DNA of 64,000 bases, from positions 439,001-503,000 of the forward strand of contig JAIUJO010000144.1 in the NCBI GenBank assembly GCA_023846275.1, in the 5' to 3' direction. Shown here piece by piece: positions 15,197-26,894 of the stretch (position 1 is the first letter of the stretch; each line of letters opens with the position of its first letter). Below the pieces are notes generated by a model. It was not told the DNA's origin. It saw only the letters and a list, made by a program, of their open reading frames with translations, and did not search any database. The translations under genes were made by a program, and so were the position numbers. The DNA is from Vanilla planifolia (Eukaryota > Streptophyta > Magnoliopsida > Asparagales > Orchidaceae).

Positions 15197-16732
15197 GATA
15201 TTGAATACATCTCGACAAGATCTTTCCAATTAAAATAATTTTTTCTTTGTTTTTTAAATATTTTTTTAATATTTTGGAAAACTTTAAATGACATTTTGAA
15301 ATCATACCTAATTAGACAATTATGATGGTACACTAGATATTCTTTGTATCTTGGAATCAAACTTTCCCGAATAAATAATTGATCTCATTTGTTCAAATTT
15401 TTAGCTTTGATTTTGTTATATTTTTATGTAACTCTAAATCTTCTCTTATGTGACCTTTACATTGCTTTGATGTGGCTATTTGACATTGCTCTAATTTTCC
15501 TTCACTTTAATAAACATTTATATAATAATGATATAATAATTAACTGTTACTAGTGCATATTTAATTTGAGAATTAGTAGTCATTATAGAAAAAGTCTGAC
15601 TAAGATGAAACAATTATTGTTGGACTCATCTTGACGAGTTCTATCATATTGCATATTTATTTTTATATATTGAAATATTTTATTGGCTATGAATTTGGCT
15701 TATTTTATGAGAAATTTTAATTCATAGCTAATTTCATGATAGATAATGTTACACTTAATCTTCTTTGCATTGTGGAATGAAACTTTTCCATACAATTCAT
15801 CTCATTTCTTTAAATTTATTCTTTCATCTTATTATATTTCTCTATGCACATAAATGTACTGTTATTGATCATTTGCATCACTTGAATTTTGGTATAACAT
15901 ATTTATTCAATGTATCATTTTATTCAATAATATTTATTTAATTAACATTAAAACCTTAATTTATTATATTTTATAGCTATTTTCTTTTGACATTTGAAAG
16001 AATTCCAAACCTTGTTCGTTTAAGAAAAAAAAATGTTCTACTTTTTTTGATAAGGTCTATCTTATTAAATATTTATTTTTATATTTTTGAATATTTTTTA
16101 TCTTATGTTTTTTGTATTCTTAAGAGCAACTTTTTTCTACATAATTTGATGATCCATGATGCCTCAATCGACTACCTCAATATCTTTAATTGAAACTTTC
16201 CCTTTAAATTTAGCTCATTTATTTTAATTTTTAAATTTGATATTATAACGTTACTATGAAAGTCAAATTCTTCTTTCATCTATAGTTTGTACCACATTCA
16301 TTTTGTGATATTACACAGCTTCAATTTATCACATTTAAGGTCTAAAAATTATGTTTTAATATTTATAATAATTTACTTTGGTATTCTAAGTAATTTCAAG
16401 AATGGACTAATCGAAATGGAATAAGTGTCATTGGAATCATATTTTTTAGCTCTATAAAATTAAATATTCATTTTAATTATTTTAGAAAAACTTATTTTCT
16501 AAAACTTTTGATTTCTTTATGAGGTATTATGATTTAGACTTAATTAAAAGATAAACAATGTTTCAATTAATGTCCTTAGTATACTGGAATGCTTCCTCAT
16601 AATCTCATATTTTGAAAGTTTTTTATTTGATTTATTTTTTTTTATGTCACCCTAAATCTTCTCTCATGTGATATTTACATCGCTTTTATTTAGACTTATT
16701 ACATTTCCACAATTTATCGTAGTTTAGATGCT

Positions 16733-16755
16733 GTATATGTATATATATATATATA
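16733..16755. repeat. AT microsatellite
   Basis: A run of alternating T and A with one G interruption, in the monomer tail that normally reads TTTAATATATATTTACTTAAT. Probably slippage expansion of that tail. Confidence 0.85.
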
Positions 16756-17222
16756 AATAATTAATTTTTAAGTAGTAATTTCTTACTATTTATGCATATT
16801 TAGTTTTATAGTTTCTTGTTATTGTAAATGATGTCTAATAAAAATGAAAGAAAAATCATTTGATTCATCATAAAACACGATAACAATAAATATTTTTGAA
16901 TAAATTATTTTTTATTTATTTGGTTTGCACAATCAGACATTTTGACTTAGGCTTCATTTCTGAATAGAAGTTTTTATACTCAATCTTCTCAGCATCCTTG
17001 AATACAACTTTCCATACTCTTCATCTCATTTTTTCAAATTTTTCTCATTGATCTAGTTGTATTACTAACAATAAATATTGACATATATAATCTTTACATC
17101 TCTTAAACAGAAATATATTACATTTGTTTTAGTTTCTCTTATTTTACCTCTAATACAAAGTTAGTTATTATTTGTTGTAATTCTAAATAATGAATGTTCA
17201 AGATGAAACATACATCGTTGCA

Positions 17223-17236
17223 CTCATCTCGATGAG
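17223..17236. other. Intact satellite dyad (CTCATCTCGATGAG)
   Basis: Six-base arms CTCATC and GATGAG surround a two-base centre. This is the clearest forward-block copy of the dyad that occurs once per monomer. Function is unknown; it could be a protein site or simply an ancestral sequence feature. Confidence 0.6.
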
Positions 17237-17692
17237 CTTTGTTCAATTAAATATTCATTTCTAAATTTTTAAATATCTCATTTTAAAAGATTTTGGCACA
17301 CAATATAAGATATTTTAGTTTATACTTCATCTCCATTGGATCTGGAAAACAAATGTTCCTATACAATGTATCCTATTTTTAAATTTTTTAATGATTTAGG
17401 CCACTAATATGAAGCTTTAATTCTCCTTTAATGTGACACTTATATCTATTTCATTTTTTTCCTTTTATTTATCATAATTTAGCTTTAATAAATATTTAGT
17501 TAATCTCAGAAAAATAATGTATTATTGTTTATGCTTGTATAATTTTATAATTCATAATAATTCGAAATGAGATCCCATTGAGACAAAAAAAATGGCATTT
17601 AACTCATCTCAATGAGTTCTATTTAATTGTATATATATGTAAGTTTTTTGTTTTTTTACATTGCATGAATTTGTCAAATTGTATGATTCATT

Positions 17693-18267
17693 TGATGTGA
17701 GGTTTAGTAAGAGAGAAAGTGAGTTTTTAGGATTTTATTTTTTTTAAAATAATTTTTATAAAATATTTCAGGTAATTTTTAATAAGGTTTTGAAATATAT
17801 GTAAAAGTGATTTTAAACAAAGTTTTTTTTTTTCAAAACATATTTAGTTTCGTAGAAGTCTTGTAATTCAAAAGTAACAACAACTAAAAATAAATACTAA
17901 CAATTTTGAGGTTGTTTGGCCTATAGAACAAGCCAATGTCTAACCCCAACAAAAACAAGGCAAAAACAAACAATATGTAAGCCTTTCTCAAAAAGCAGAG
18001 TAGGATAAACCCTCAAAGAAATGAGACAGGCTACTATGGTCTTACAATGAAATAAGTGTGATATGACACTACACACTTAAACCAAAATAAAATGACAATA
18101 AAAGAAAAATATTCCACATCATAAAACGTCAATCAATACAACCAAAATACAGTGCATAATGGAACCATTAAAGAGACAAAAGTGTCTTATTTAAATGAAT
18201 TAAGGATCAAGAAAAGAAAAATTTAGTTAATTTTGATGGTGGCAAGTTATAGATATTAACAAGAAAA
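17693..18267 (-). repeat. Copy 1 3' LTR, degraded
   Basis: The right edge is set by the adjacent polypurine tract. On the left, TGATGTGAGG and a following AGGATTTTATTTTTTTTAAA stretch resemble the start of the other LTR of this element (TGAAGTAAAA, then GGGATTTTATTGTGTTTTAA). The rest, including 17900-18240, does not align clearly to either LTR of copy 2 by eye. It may hold a deletion or a foreign insert. At ~575 bp it is about half the length of its partner LTR. Confidence 0.45.
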
Positions 18268-18280
18268 TCTCCATCTTTTA
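18268..18280 (-). other. Copy 1 polypurine tract (decayed)
   Basis: The minus strand reads TAAAAGATGGAGA next to the LTR edge. It aligns with AAAAAAAGGTGGAGA in copy 2, which resembles the AAGGTGGAGA(T)TGTT junction common in plant copia elements. Plus-strand synthesis would start here during reverse transcription. Confidence 0.55.
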
Positions 18281-18289
18281 GTGACACCT

Positions 18290-19405
18290 TACATTAACTT
18301 CTCTATTCTCTAATCTTGAGAACTCAAGCAAGTTTGGGGAAAGTAGTAACATTCATTATGTCATTCTTAATCTCCCATTTAACAGCTTGTTTTGAACAAA
18401 ATTCATTTATACTTTTTTGACATTCTCTTAAAGTATGACCTTTTTTATACAAAAAAAAATATGAAATAGTTAAAACATCATGCATATGCCCAAAAGAAGA
18501 TATATTTTAGGTTTACAAAAATTAACATATAATGGGTTTGAAATTTTGTATGGTCAACAAAATAAAAATTTTCATTTAAAATACAATTTTTCTCTTTCAT
18601 GGAATCAATCTCAATAACCATGGAATATTTTTCATAAGAAGTTTAAAGTATTTCAACTTTCTTTTTCTCTTCTTCTTTCATAACAAAGCTTAGAAGTTCA
18701 ATTTTTTCTTTGTAAATATTTTTCAAATTTTTATTTGTCGATAATAAGGAAATTAAAGCATTACAAAGTTCTATGAAGTTATTCTCGAGAACATAATGAA
18801 GCCAAGAATTAACCTCATTCCCTTCTTTTCCCTAGAAGTTTTTTTTCATCATTTGTTTCCATGAAAGAATCAATCCATCCTCCTTACTTTTCAAAGATGT
18901 CGTACCAGAATCCTACAATGTTTTTCTCCCAAATCCATGGAAAATATGGATGTCATAATTTAATCAACTTTTGATGATGTGAATGCCCATGGTTCTTCTT
19001 TCCTTACTTCATGCCTTATTTTACTTGTGGAAACCTCCTCTTTATGAACTGCTTAAAAAATTTTCCTTTAAGATCTAGCCAACTTCAAGTTCTATATGTA
19101 AATTAAGAGATTGATTAAATTTACTAGGAAATATGTCTAGTTGATTGTTTTTTACTCATCTAGCTTTTAGTTATACCATTTCCTTATGGTTAATACTAAC
19201 TTCACAATCTAATTTGATTTTATTATTACATGAATCTTGAGGTAAATCACAATATTTGATATTCATCACCTACAGCTCTTAGTTAATTGATTAGATAAAA
19301 TTTCTAAATCTATTTTTCAAGTATAAATAATGTTTGCCCTAAAATAACGTGGGATGGACAGAAGAAAGGCTCTCATCTAATGAGACACAAAGGTCAGTCT
19401 TTGTT
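18290..19405 (-). pseudogene. gag pseudogene, copy 1
   Basis: Remnant of a copia-type gag (capsid) gene read leftward, broken by stops and frameshifts. The N-terminal part (about 19405-19230) reads LCVSLDESLSSVHPTLF and then, after a shift, YLKNRFRNFI. It aligns with the better preserved copy 2 start, LFKGEFFLYWKKRFRIF. The UBN2 core is missing: sequence jumps near 19040-19060 across about 300 bp present in copy 2. The linker (18560-18950) aligns with copy 2. At the C-terminal end a zinc-knuckle remnant is followed by a stop and, within about 70 bp, the polypurine tract. The gene is not functional, and nothing of pol follows it. Confidence 0.75.
18420..18461 (-). other. Decayed CCHC zinc knuckle of gag
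   Basis: The minus strand reads YFFLYKKGHTLREC. The spacing fits C-x2-C-x4-H-x4-C. The histidine (codon 18435-18437) and last cysteine (18420-18422) are kept. The first two cysteine positions now read Tyr (18459-18461) and Leu (18450-18452). The GHTLREC core is typical of retroelement nucleocapsid knuckles that bind RNA. The equivalent stretch appears deleted in copy 2 near 31695. Confidence 0.7.
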
Positions 19406-19560
19406 AAAATAATTTTTATAAATAAATTAATTAAAAAACATTTGTATTTAGGTGAGAAAAAAGAGACAGTAATTAAAAGTACTATTCAATAAAACAAAAA
19501 AATTTAAAATTCTTAAGATATATCAGCCAACCAATTTGACTAACATATTTTAGAGATCCC

Positions 19561-19572
19561 ATTCAGTTACCA
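19561..19572 (-). other. Candidate primer-binding site, copy 1
   Basis: On the minus strand, the LTR ends in CTTCA, followed by AT and then TGGTAACTGAAT. Eight of 12 bases match TGGTATCAGAGC, the usual plant copia site complementary to initiator methionine tRNA. Position and spacing from the LTR edge are right. The match is imperfect, as expected for an old element. Confidence 0.5.
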
Positions 19573-19574
19573 AT

Positions 19575-20687
19575 TGAAGTAAAATGAGTACGTGTGAATC
19601 TCATAAGAGGGATTTTATTGTGTTTTAATATAATTTAATTATTTCTTATGGAATTTATTGCTCAAAAAGTCGTTAATGATATGATTTTATCTTTAAAGAA
19701 AACAATGCTTTCTAATAATATTAATTTATATTTTTGACGACTAAATAAGATGAAAGAATGTTGTTAGGCTACAACAAAAGATTTGGGTGGTTCATTAAAG
19801 TAGAACCTACTTTCAACCTATAATGAGGCCATGAAACACTCCTTTGCTAAAACTATTATAAGTTGAGCTTTTTTAAGGTTTAATACTAACATACTTGAGT
19901 TTTTTGCTTTTGATTTCCCTTCAACCAACTAGTTATTCGAACTTCAATTATAATCTAGACTTTTATAAGCTCAAACATTACTCAGTCTTTCACAAGCTAA
20001 AATATAACTCATGATCTTACAAATACAAAACTATCCAACCTAAAGGGAAATGAAAAATACAACATTTAATAAATTTTTGATAAAAATATACAATATTTCT
20101 TATTGTTGTTCTAGAATAAAAAAATGCATAAAGAACTCAACATTATGAAGAGAAGTGAGAAAATGAAAGCTCAGAAAACTTTTAATTAAGTGGAATAATT
20201 ATTAAAATTTTGTGTAGTACGAACTCATTGGTGCTATCAATAGAATTTGCTCCATAAGAATTTGATTGAGAAAATGGAATGCTATATGTTGTTTACATCA
20301 AATAAGAGATTGAGAAAATTTTGAATGTTAAATAGCTTTCAAATGTTTAAATGATTTAATAATGAAATCCTGCATGTCAAATATCATAAAACACTTTAGG
20401 TGGCATTTTAAATTATTATGATGGAGAAATATATCTTATCATTAATAAACAATAAGTTAATATTAAATTTCAAAGTAAAAAGAAAATCTTTTCATTTTTG
20501 ATGTGCATTTCTTCAAACCTTGAGGCTTGCTAAACACTCCAAAGTACTTTCAAGACAACAAATTCACCATCTTAAAAGTACATGATGTATTCTTTATAGG
20601 TAAACTTGTTTCACAGTAAATTAGCCTAATGGAAATAAATGTTGAACATTTAAGGGTTGACTGAAAAAATACAAAGCCAACCTTACA
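19575..20687 (-). repeat. Copy 1 5' LTR (~1.1 kb)
   Basis: Aligns with both LTRs of copy 2. Shared stretches include TGAAGTAAAATGAG at the inner edge, GAAGAGAAGTGAGAAAATGAAAGC near 20140, CACTCCAAAGTACTTTCAAG near 20535, AATTCACCATCTTAAAAGT near 20563, and the outer edge CCTTACA (minus strand TGTAAGG; plant copia LTRs often start TGTTAGG). It lacks a central segment of about 1.1 kb present in both copy 2 LTRs. Confidence 0.75.
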
Positions 20688-21164
20688 AAAAGTTTAGTTA
20701 AAATATCAACGTTATGAAGTGGAACCCTCTTAATTATCAATCATGTATGATTAAAAAATTTAAAGAATATGTAAACCTTGAAAACTTTAAAAATATAAAA
20801 ATAAATATTTAATTATAATAAGCTTAATAAGATAGTAGAAGAATAAATGTAAACAAATAACAATAATTTATTTTTTATTATTAAGAAAATATTTGCGAAT
20901 TTTAAAATAAGATAAATTAAAACAGTGTAATATAATAAAGTCAAAGAAATTACAAGATCATGTGATAGGAGATTTGGAGTTGCCTAACGAAAAACATAAA
21001 GAAATGATAAAAATTTTATAAACGTATTCAAAGACACTAAGAAGCTCAACATAATATCTTTAATCTTTAAAGCAAGTATAAATAATAATATCTCAAAAAA
21101 CATGCCAAAATGTGTGAAACTAAAATATTTAAAAATATATAAAAGTATATTTAATCATAAAGGC

Positions 21165-21178
21165 CTCATCAAGATGAG
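21165..21178. other. Intact satellite dyad (CTCATCAAGATGAG)
   Basis: Perfect six-base arms with centre AA. This is a TpG/CpA version of the CTCATCTCGATGAG form, in reverse block B. Confidence 0.55.
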
Positions 21179-24100
21179 TCCAATGGCTTTTATATCTTAT
21201 CTATTAGATATTGTTTAAACTTACTATGAATTACAAAAATAAAAAACATAAATAATAATAAATTATTTCCTTAATTTTAAGTAAAAATATATTATTGTTG
21301 AAAATGAGAAAAAATTTAGTAATTTAGTGCAACAAAATCTTACTAAGGTAAAGGTCACATGGAAAAAGAATTAGAGTTTCATTTTAACATAACCAAATTT
21401 TCAGGACAAATTTAAAGAAACGAAAAAAACTTTATAAGAAACATATGCTCCATGATACTAAAGGCATTGAGTGAATATTCGTCATAATCAAATCATGTAT
21501 GAATCAAAATGTCTAGCAAAGAATTCTTAAACCTTGGAAAACAAAATATTTAAAATTTTTTAAAAGTTTAATTTGTTTAATTGAGCAATATTAAAGTAAT
21601 GTAATAAACATAAACCAAAACAATGTAATGGTGACATAATAAAATATTTTAAGTTGTGTAGTAATATAATAAAATAAAATAAACTTTTCCAAAAAATGTT
21701 ATAAATTGTTTACGAAAGTTGTTCTCTAAAAATAAGATCAAGTGGAACATTCTTCATAGTTAAATGAATTATGAATTAAAAGCTCAAACATATCTTCAAA
21801 AACAATATAAAATAATGAATTTAAAATAATTAAAATTAATATTTAATTGGATAAAGCTTACTAAGATAGTCCAATAATGTTTGTTATGTCCCTATCAAAC
21901 AACATTTGGATTTGTTACAAATCACAAAAGTTAAGAGGCATAAACATTAATCTGTTATTGTTTAAATTTTAATTAAATATATAATAAAATAAGAACAAGA
22001 TTAACTAAAGTAATGAATTCTGAGAAAGGTAAAGAGATTTGCTGGTCACAAAGTAATTTTTATTTACAAAGGAATATTACAAAATAAAAGTGGACAATTT
22101 GGAGAAAGGAGAGATATTATTGGAAAGTTGCTTGCCATTATCCTAAGGAGATCAAATATAACATCCTTGATGTGAAATAAGGTTTTATGTTAGATGTTTC
22201 ATAAAGTCTTCAGAAATACTTCACATAGAACTTTTTAAAAAGTTGACAATGATTATTTACTTTGATAGGGCTTATTAAGTTGAGTATAGTAATGTTTGTT
22301 TCATCACCATCAAACATTGTTAAAAACAACTAAATTACCTTTGCTAACAAGCACAAATGGTAACAAATAAAACTTTTAATAATATTATTATTTTATTAAA
22401 ACTAAAACAAGATAAAATGCATAAATGAAATCTAGATAAATCAAAGCAACATGATGGTCATACTAAATGGAGATTTAGAGTTACATAGTAATATGAATAA
22501 TTAAAGTAAAACATTTGAAAAAAATGAGATAATAGTATAAGTAAACTACAATCCAATACACTTAAGCGGTAGAGTATTACATCCTTGACAACCAAGTAAA
22601 ATACATACCAAAAATATGTTGTAATACTTGTAAAAATTGATGATAATGAAGAATATAAAAATACAATTTTAAATAGTAAATTAAGGAAATCTTGATGAAG
22701 TGAATCCAGCCCAATTTGTTTCATTTTGACCATAGGTCGCTTGGAATTACTGTAAATTACCTAGGTAAACAACCATAAGGAATAATTTTTTATTATTTCC
22801 TAATTCAATAAATATTTATAAAGTATTAAATGGGATAAATTAACAATTTAATAAAACCAAATAAAAGAGTTAAAGTGCCATAGAAGAAGATATTTAAAAT
22901 TACATAATGATGTAACAAATCAATGTGACAAATTGGAAGAAATGAGATAAATTTTATTAAAAAGTCACAATCCATGATATTTTATACATAAACTTTAACT
23001 TCATTGGCCAGAAACCTTGTACAAATAGAAAATCACTCATACACCATATAAAAAATATAAAATTAAATATTTAAAAATATTTTAATGAATAATTAATTAG
23101 ATGAAGCTTACTAAGAAAAATCAATGATGTTTATTTCATCTAAATCAAAAATTGTTTAGAATTATTATGAATAACCAAATAAAAAAAGCATAAATGACAA
23201 AAAATTGTTTTATTATTATTAAGTAAATTTATACTATAGTTGAAATGGAATAAATTAATGCTATCTAACCAAATCAAAGTGATAAAAAATTATTATTTTA
23301 ATATCAGAAAAGTAAGGCAATGTAATTGTCACACCATGGGAAGTCTTCAATTACATAACAATATAACTAAACAAAAACGAAAATACTTGAGTAAATGACA
23401 AAATTATATTAAAAAGTTGCATTCTAAGAAGATAAGAAGATTGAGTACAACATTCTGGATAACCAAACTAGGTACAACTCAAAATGTCACACAAAACAAA
23501 CAAAAAATAAAGAAAATTAAGTTTTTAAAAATAGTTTACTGAATATCTAATTAGATAGACTTTACCAAAATATGCCAAACCACATTTATTTATCTCAATA
23601 AAACCTAGTTCCAATTACTATGAATTACTAGAGTAGATAACAACTAATAATAATTAATTTGTTTTTACAATAAAGTAAATATATATTCAATAAAATTGAA
23701 ATAAAAAATTAAAATATATAATATTGCCAAATCAAAGGAAGAAAATTAAAGAAATTAGTTTAATTGTATAAGAAAGTTCCATTTTAAGGTATTAAAGAGA
23801 TTAAACGTGACATCATCAATCATCAAATAATGTACAAGTTAAAATATCTCATGAAACATTCCAAAACTAGAGTAAATAAAATAAATTATACAAGAAAGTT
23901 GAAATCAACGATACTAAGGAGATTGCGTCATAAACCATGAATCATCACATCATGTACAAATCTAAATGTCTCGTATAGCATTCTAATACCCTAAAAAAAT
24001 GAAACATGTAAAAATGTAGAAATGAAATTTTGAGTAGATATAGATCGCCGAGGCGACTACAATGACATTTGTTACATCAAAATCAGACTATGTTTGGAAT

Positions 24101-26354
24101 TGTTGTGAATTTTCAATATAAATAAGAAAAAATATCAACAAATTATTTTTTTAATGTTATTTAAGTATATATTAGAGGTAAAATATGATAAGTTGAAGTA
24201 ATATAACCTAATTGAATCAAAGCAAGGTTGAGGTCATGAAAAGTGATCCAGTGTTACATACTAACAAAATAAAATCAAAGTAAAAAATTTAAAGTAAAGA
24301 GATTAATTTTATAAGAAGTTACATTCGATGGACCAAAGTGAATGATGGTAGCATCCTTAATCAACAAGTAAGATAGAAAAAAAGCTTTGTAAAAATGGCA
24401 AAACACCCAAAAAAATATTTGAATATAGAGAAAGATATATTTAGTTCGTTAGAGTTTGTTGAGACAAATGCAACAACATTGATTTCATATGTGTCAAAAC
24501 AACTTTGGAATTACTAAAAGTAACCTAAGAAAATAAAGCATAAAGAATGATAAATTAATATTTTAATATTAAGTAAATATACATTAAAGCTGAAAAGAGA
24601 TAAATGGATTCAATTTTATTTAACAAAATCAATGTGATGTAGTGGTCACAAGAGAGCAGGTTAAAAATCACATAGTAATATAAGCAAATAAAAGGAGAAA
24701 TTTTGAACAAATAAGATAGTTCCATAGGAAAGATGTATTCCAAAGTACTGTGGATATCAATGCTAACATCATCGACCATCAAATCAAGTAGAAATAAAAA
24801 TGTCTCACAAAAAGTGCTAAAACCTCGTATAAAAAATATTTTAAAATATAAAAATATTACTAAATTTGATAGTGCTTCAACATCATCTAGTTTCTTGACT
24901 ATACCTCATTTCAAATTACTATGAATAGAAAAGTAAATAAACACAAATAATTAAAAATTATTATTTTAAAATTAAAGTAAATATATTTTTAAGTTGAAAT
25001 GACTTAAAATGAGGCAATATATTATAATCAAAACAAATCTATGCCTTTGTCATACCAGTTGAGACTTACATTTACTTAATAATGTTACTAAATCAAAGTA
25101 AAACATTTTAAGAAACTAGTGAAATTCTACAAAAATGTTGCATTGCAACATACTAAGATCGAATGTAAACTCCTAATCAGTTAAATCAATTATAATTAGA
25201 AAGATCTCGTAAAGCATGGCAAAATTTTTTAAAAACATATTCAAAAATAATAAAATAAATATTTCATTGTATAGAGCTCATCAACATGTGTTCAATGATT
25301 TTGGTTTATTCTCAATCAAAACTCATTTGTAATTGTAGTGAATTACTAAACTAAATAAACCTAAATAAAAATAATATTAATTTTATATATTTTAAATTTA
25401 AAATGAGATAAATTAATTGAATAAAATGAAAAAAGTAAAAAAAACATGATGAAAATTATGCGTAAACATTAAACTCTACAATGCTAAGCTTATCGAATGT
25501 TTTATTGTGGATCTTTGAATTAGATAAAAATCCAAATATCTATAAAGCATGCAAAAATCCTCGAAATTAAATCTTTAATTTATTATAGAAATTAAAAATT
25601 AATATAAAAATAAAAAAGTATAAATAACATCAAATTATTTTTTTAATATTAAGCAAAAAATAAAATAAAACTAGAAAATATTAACTAAAGCAATCTAATA
25701 AAACCAAATCAAGTTAATATAAAGGCTAAAAAAAGAAGATATACGATTATTTAGTAAAATAAGAAGATCAATGTGAGAAATTGAAAAAATTAGATAAACT
25801 ATGTTGGAAAGTTGACTAATAAGATCAATTGTAATATCCTTTGTCATTAGAAAAGGCATGAATCCATCTGACCTATAAATAGAGATAAAAAACCAAGGAA
25901 AATAAGATATTTTGAAAACATGAATTAAAATTTAATAGACAGAGCTTGTTGAGACTACTCTATCAAATTTTGTCTTGTCACGATCAAACTTATTCTAAAA
26001 TTACTCTTAATTACAAAATTAATCATGAAAAATAATTTTGATTTAAATGTTAACTAAATAATTAGCAAAACAAAAATAAGATGAATTAATGTAATATAAC
26101 TACGTATAAGTGATTTAAAGGCCAATTGACAAAAGAATTAGAATTCTATTTAAATATAACAAAATTAACTCAAAACATTTGAACAAATGAAATATCGTCT
26201 GTACAATAGTTGTATTCCAAGATATTAAAAAAGGTCAAGTGTGATATCTTCCATCGTTAAATCTGGTATAATTAGAAATCACTCATAAAGCACAAAAAAT
26301 GTTTACAAATTTAAAATTTAAAATTATTAAATTGAGCTTTTTAGTTTGAGGGAG

Positions 26355-26368
26355 CTCATCAAGATGAG
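26355..26368. other. Intact satellite dyad (CTCATCAAGATGAG)
   Basis: Perfect six-base arms with centre AA, preceded by GGAG as in the monomer consensus. Same class as the dyads at 17223 and 21165. Confidence 0.55.
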
Positions 26369-26871
26369 TACAAAAACCTTTTGTTCCACTCGATTTGATT
26401 ACACTCTTAATTACTATGAAATAAAAAATTAAATAATAAAAAATGATTAAAAATTAAAAATTTAGTTTTAGATTAGTATATTTCAAAGTTGAAAAGATAT
26501 AAACTAAGCTAATTTAATATTACCAAATCAAAGTGATGCAATTCTTACATGAGATGAGTTTTTGAGTTTGTTAGTAGTAGATTAACTTTAAAGCTAAAAA
26601 TTAAAAAAAATTATACAAATTGGACATGATTGTTCCATTCCAACGTGCAAGGAAGAGCAAATGTGACATCCGTGATCATCATATTTAAGTGGAAATCAAA
26701 ATGTTGCTTAATGCATGCCAAAAAAAAGGAAAATATAATATTGAAAAAGATAGAAATAAATATTAAGTTTGATAAATCTCTTTGAAATGTGTGCAATGAT
26801 GTTTACTAATTCAATAACATAGGTCATTTAGAATTATTAGAATAAAAACATTTATAGGAATAATATTAATT

Positions 26872-26894
26872 TATATATATATATATATATATAT
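26872..26894. repeat. AT microsatellite
   Basis: Uninterrupted TA dinucleotides in the AT-only tail of a reverse monomer. Confidence 0.9.

Larger units (their letters stand above)
1..17692 (+). repeat. Divergent ~415-bp satellite array, block A (forward)
   Basis: Roughly 43 degenerate tandem monomers lie head to tail. The dyad anchor (variants of CTCATCTCGATGAGCTCTATCC) recurs near 370, 790, 1270, 2150, 2555, 2970, 3395, 3705, 4120, 4540, 4950, 5375, 5795, 6210, 6620, 7035, 7455, 7875, 8290, 8995, 9395, 10100, 10460, 10855, 11260, 11665, 12325, 12745, 13225, 13655, 14025, 14420, 14820, 15205, 15630, 16050, 16440, 16865, 17220 and 17610. Most spacings are 400-425 bp; shorter ones reflect deletions. 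A second conserved block (CTCTCATGTGACCTTTACATCAC-like) lies about 230 bp after each anchor. Reading frames of 60-100 codons here are random openings in A/T-rich repeat DNA: they are not conserved between monomers and match no family I recognise. No gene, RNA gene or promoter was seen. Forward is defined here as the strand reading CTCATGTGACC. Confidence 0.9.
17693..20687 (-). mobile_element. LTR retrotransposon copy 1, copia-like, gag-only, decayed
   Basis: Element on the minus strand, about 3.0 kb. Reading the minus strand it has a 5' LTR (20687-19575), a likely primer-binding site, a gag pseudogene, a polypurine tract, and a degraded 3' LTR (18267-17693). It shares LTR, gag and polypurine-tract sequence with the element at 29376-35223 in the same orientation. 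The shared LTR edge TGAAGTAAAAT(G/A)AG is near-identical in both. The internal region is only about 1.3 kb and I found no pol domain. It sits exactly where the satellite changes from forward to reverse. The left edge is uncertain by tens of bases because that LTR is poorly preserved. Confidence 0.78.

Noticed and set aside
17223..17236. CENP-B box or known centromere motif
   Set aside because: The dyad does not match the CENP-B box consensus, and nothing in the sequence shows centromere identity. Centromeric or pericentromeric location remains only a possibility.
1..17692. CRISPR array or bacterial repeat cluster
   Set aside because: The period is about 415 bp with no short identical repeats, no unique spacers and no cas genes. 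There are no bacterial gene signals and the repeats are degenerate.
17880..18240. A separate gene or element inside the copy 1 3' LTR region
   Set aside because: The stretch is G/C-richer and aligns poorly with the other LTRs, but shows no open frame, terminal repeats or recognisable family. It is left as part of a degraded LTR with low confidence.
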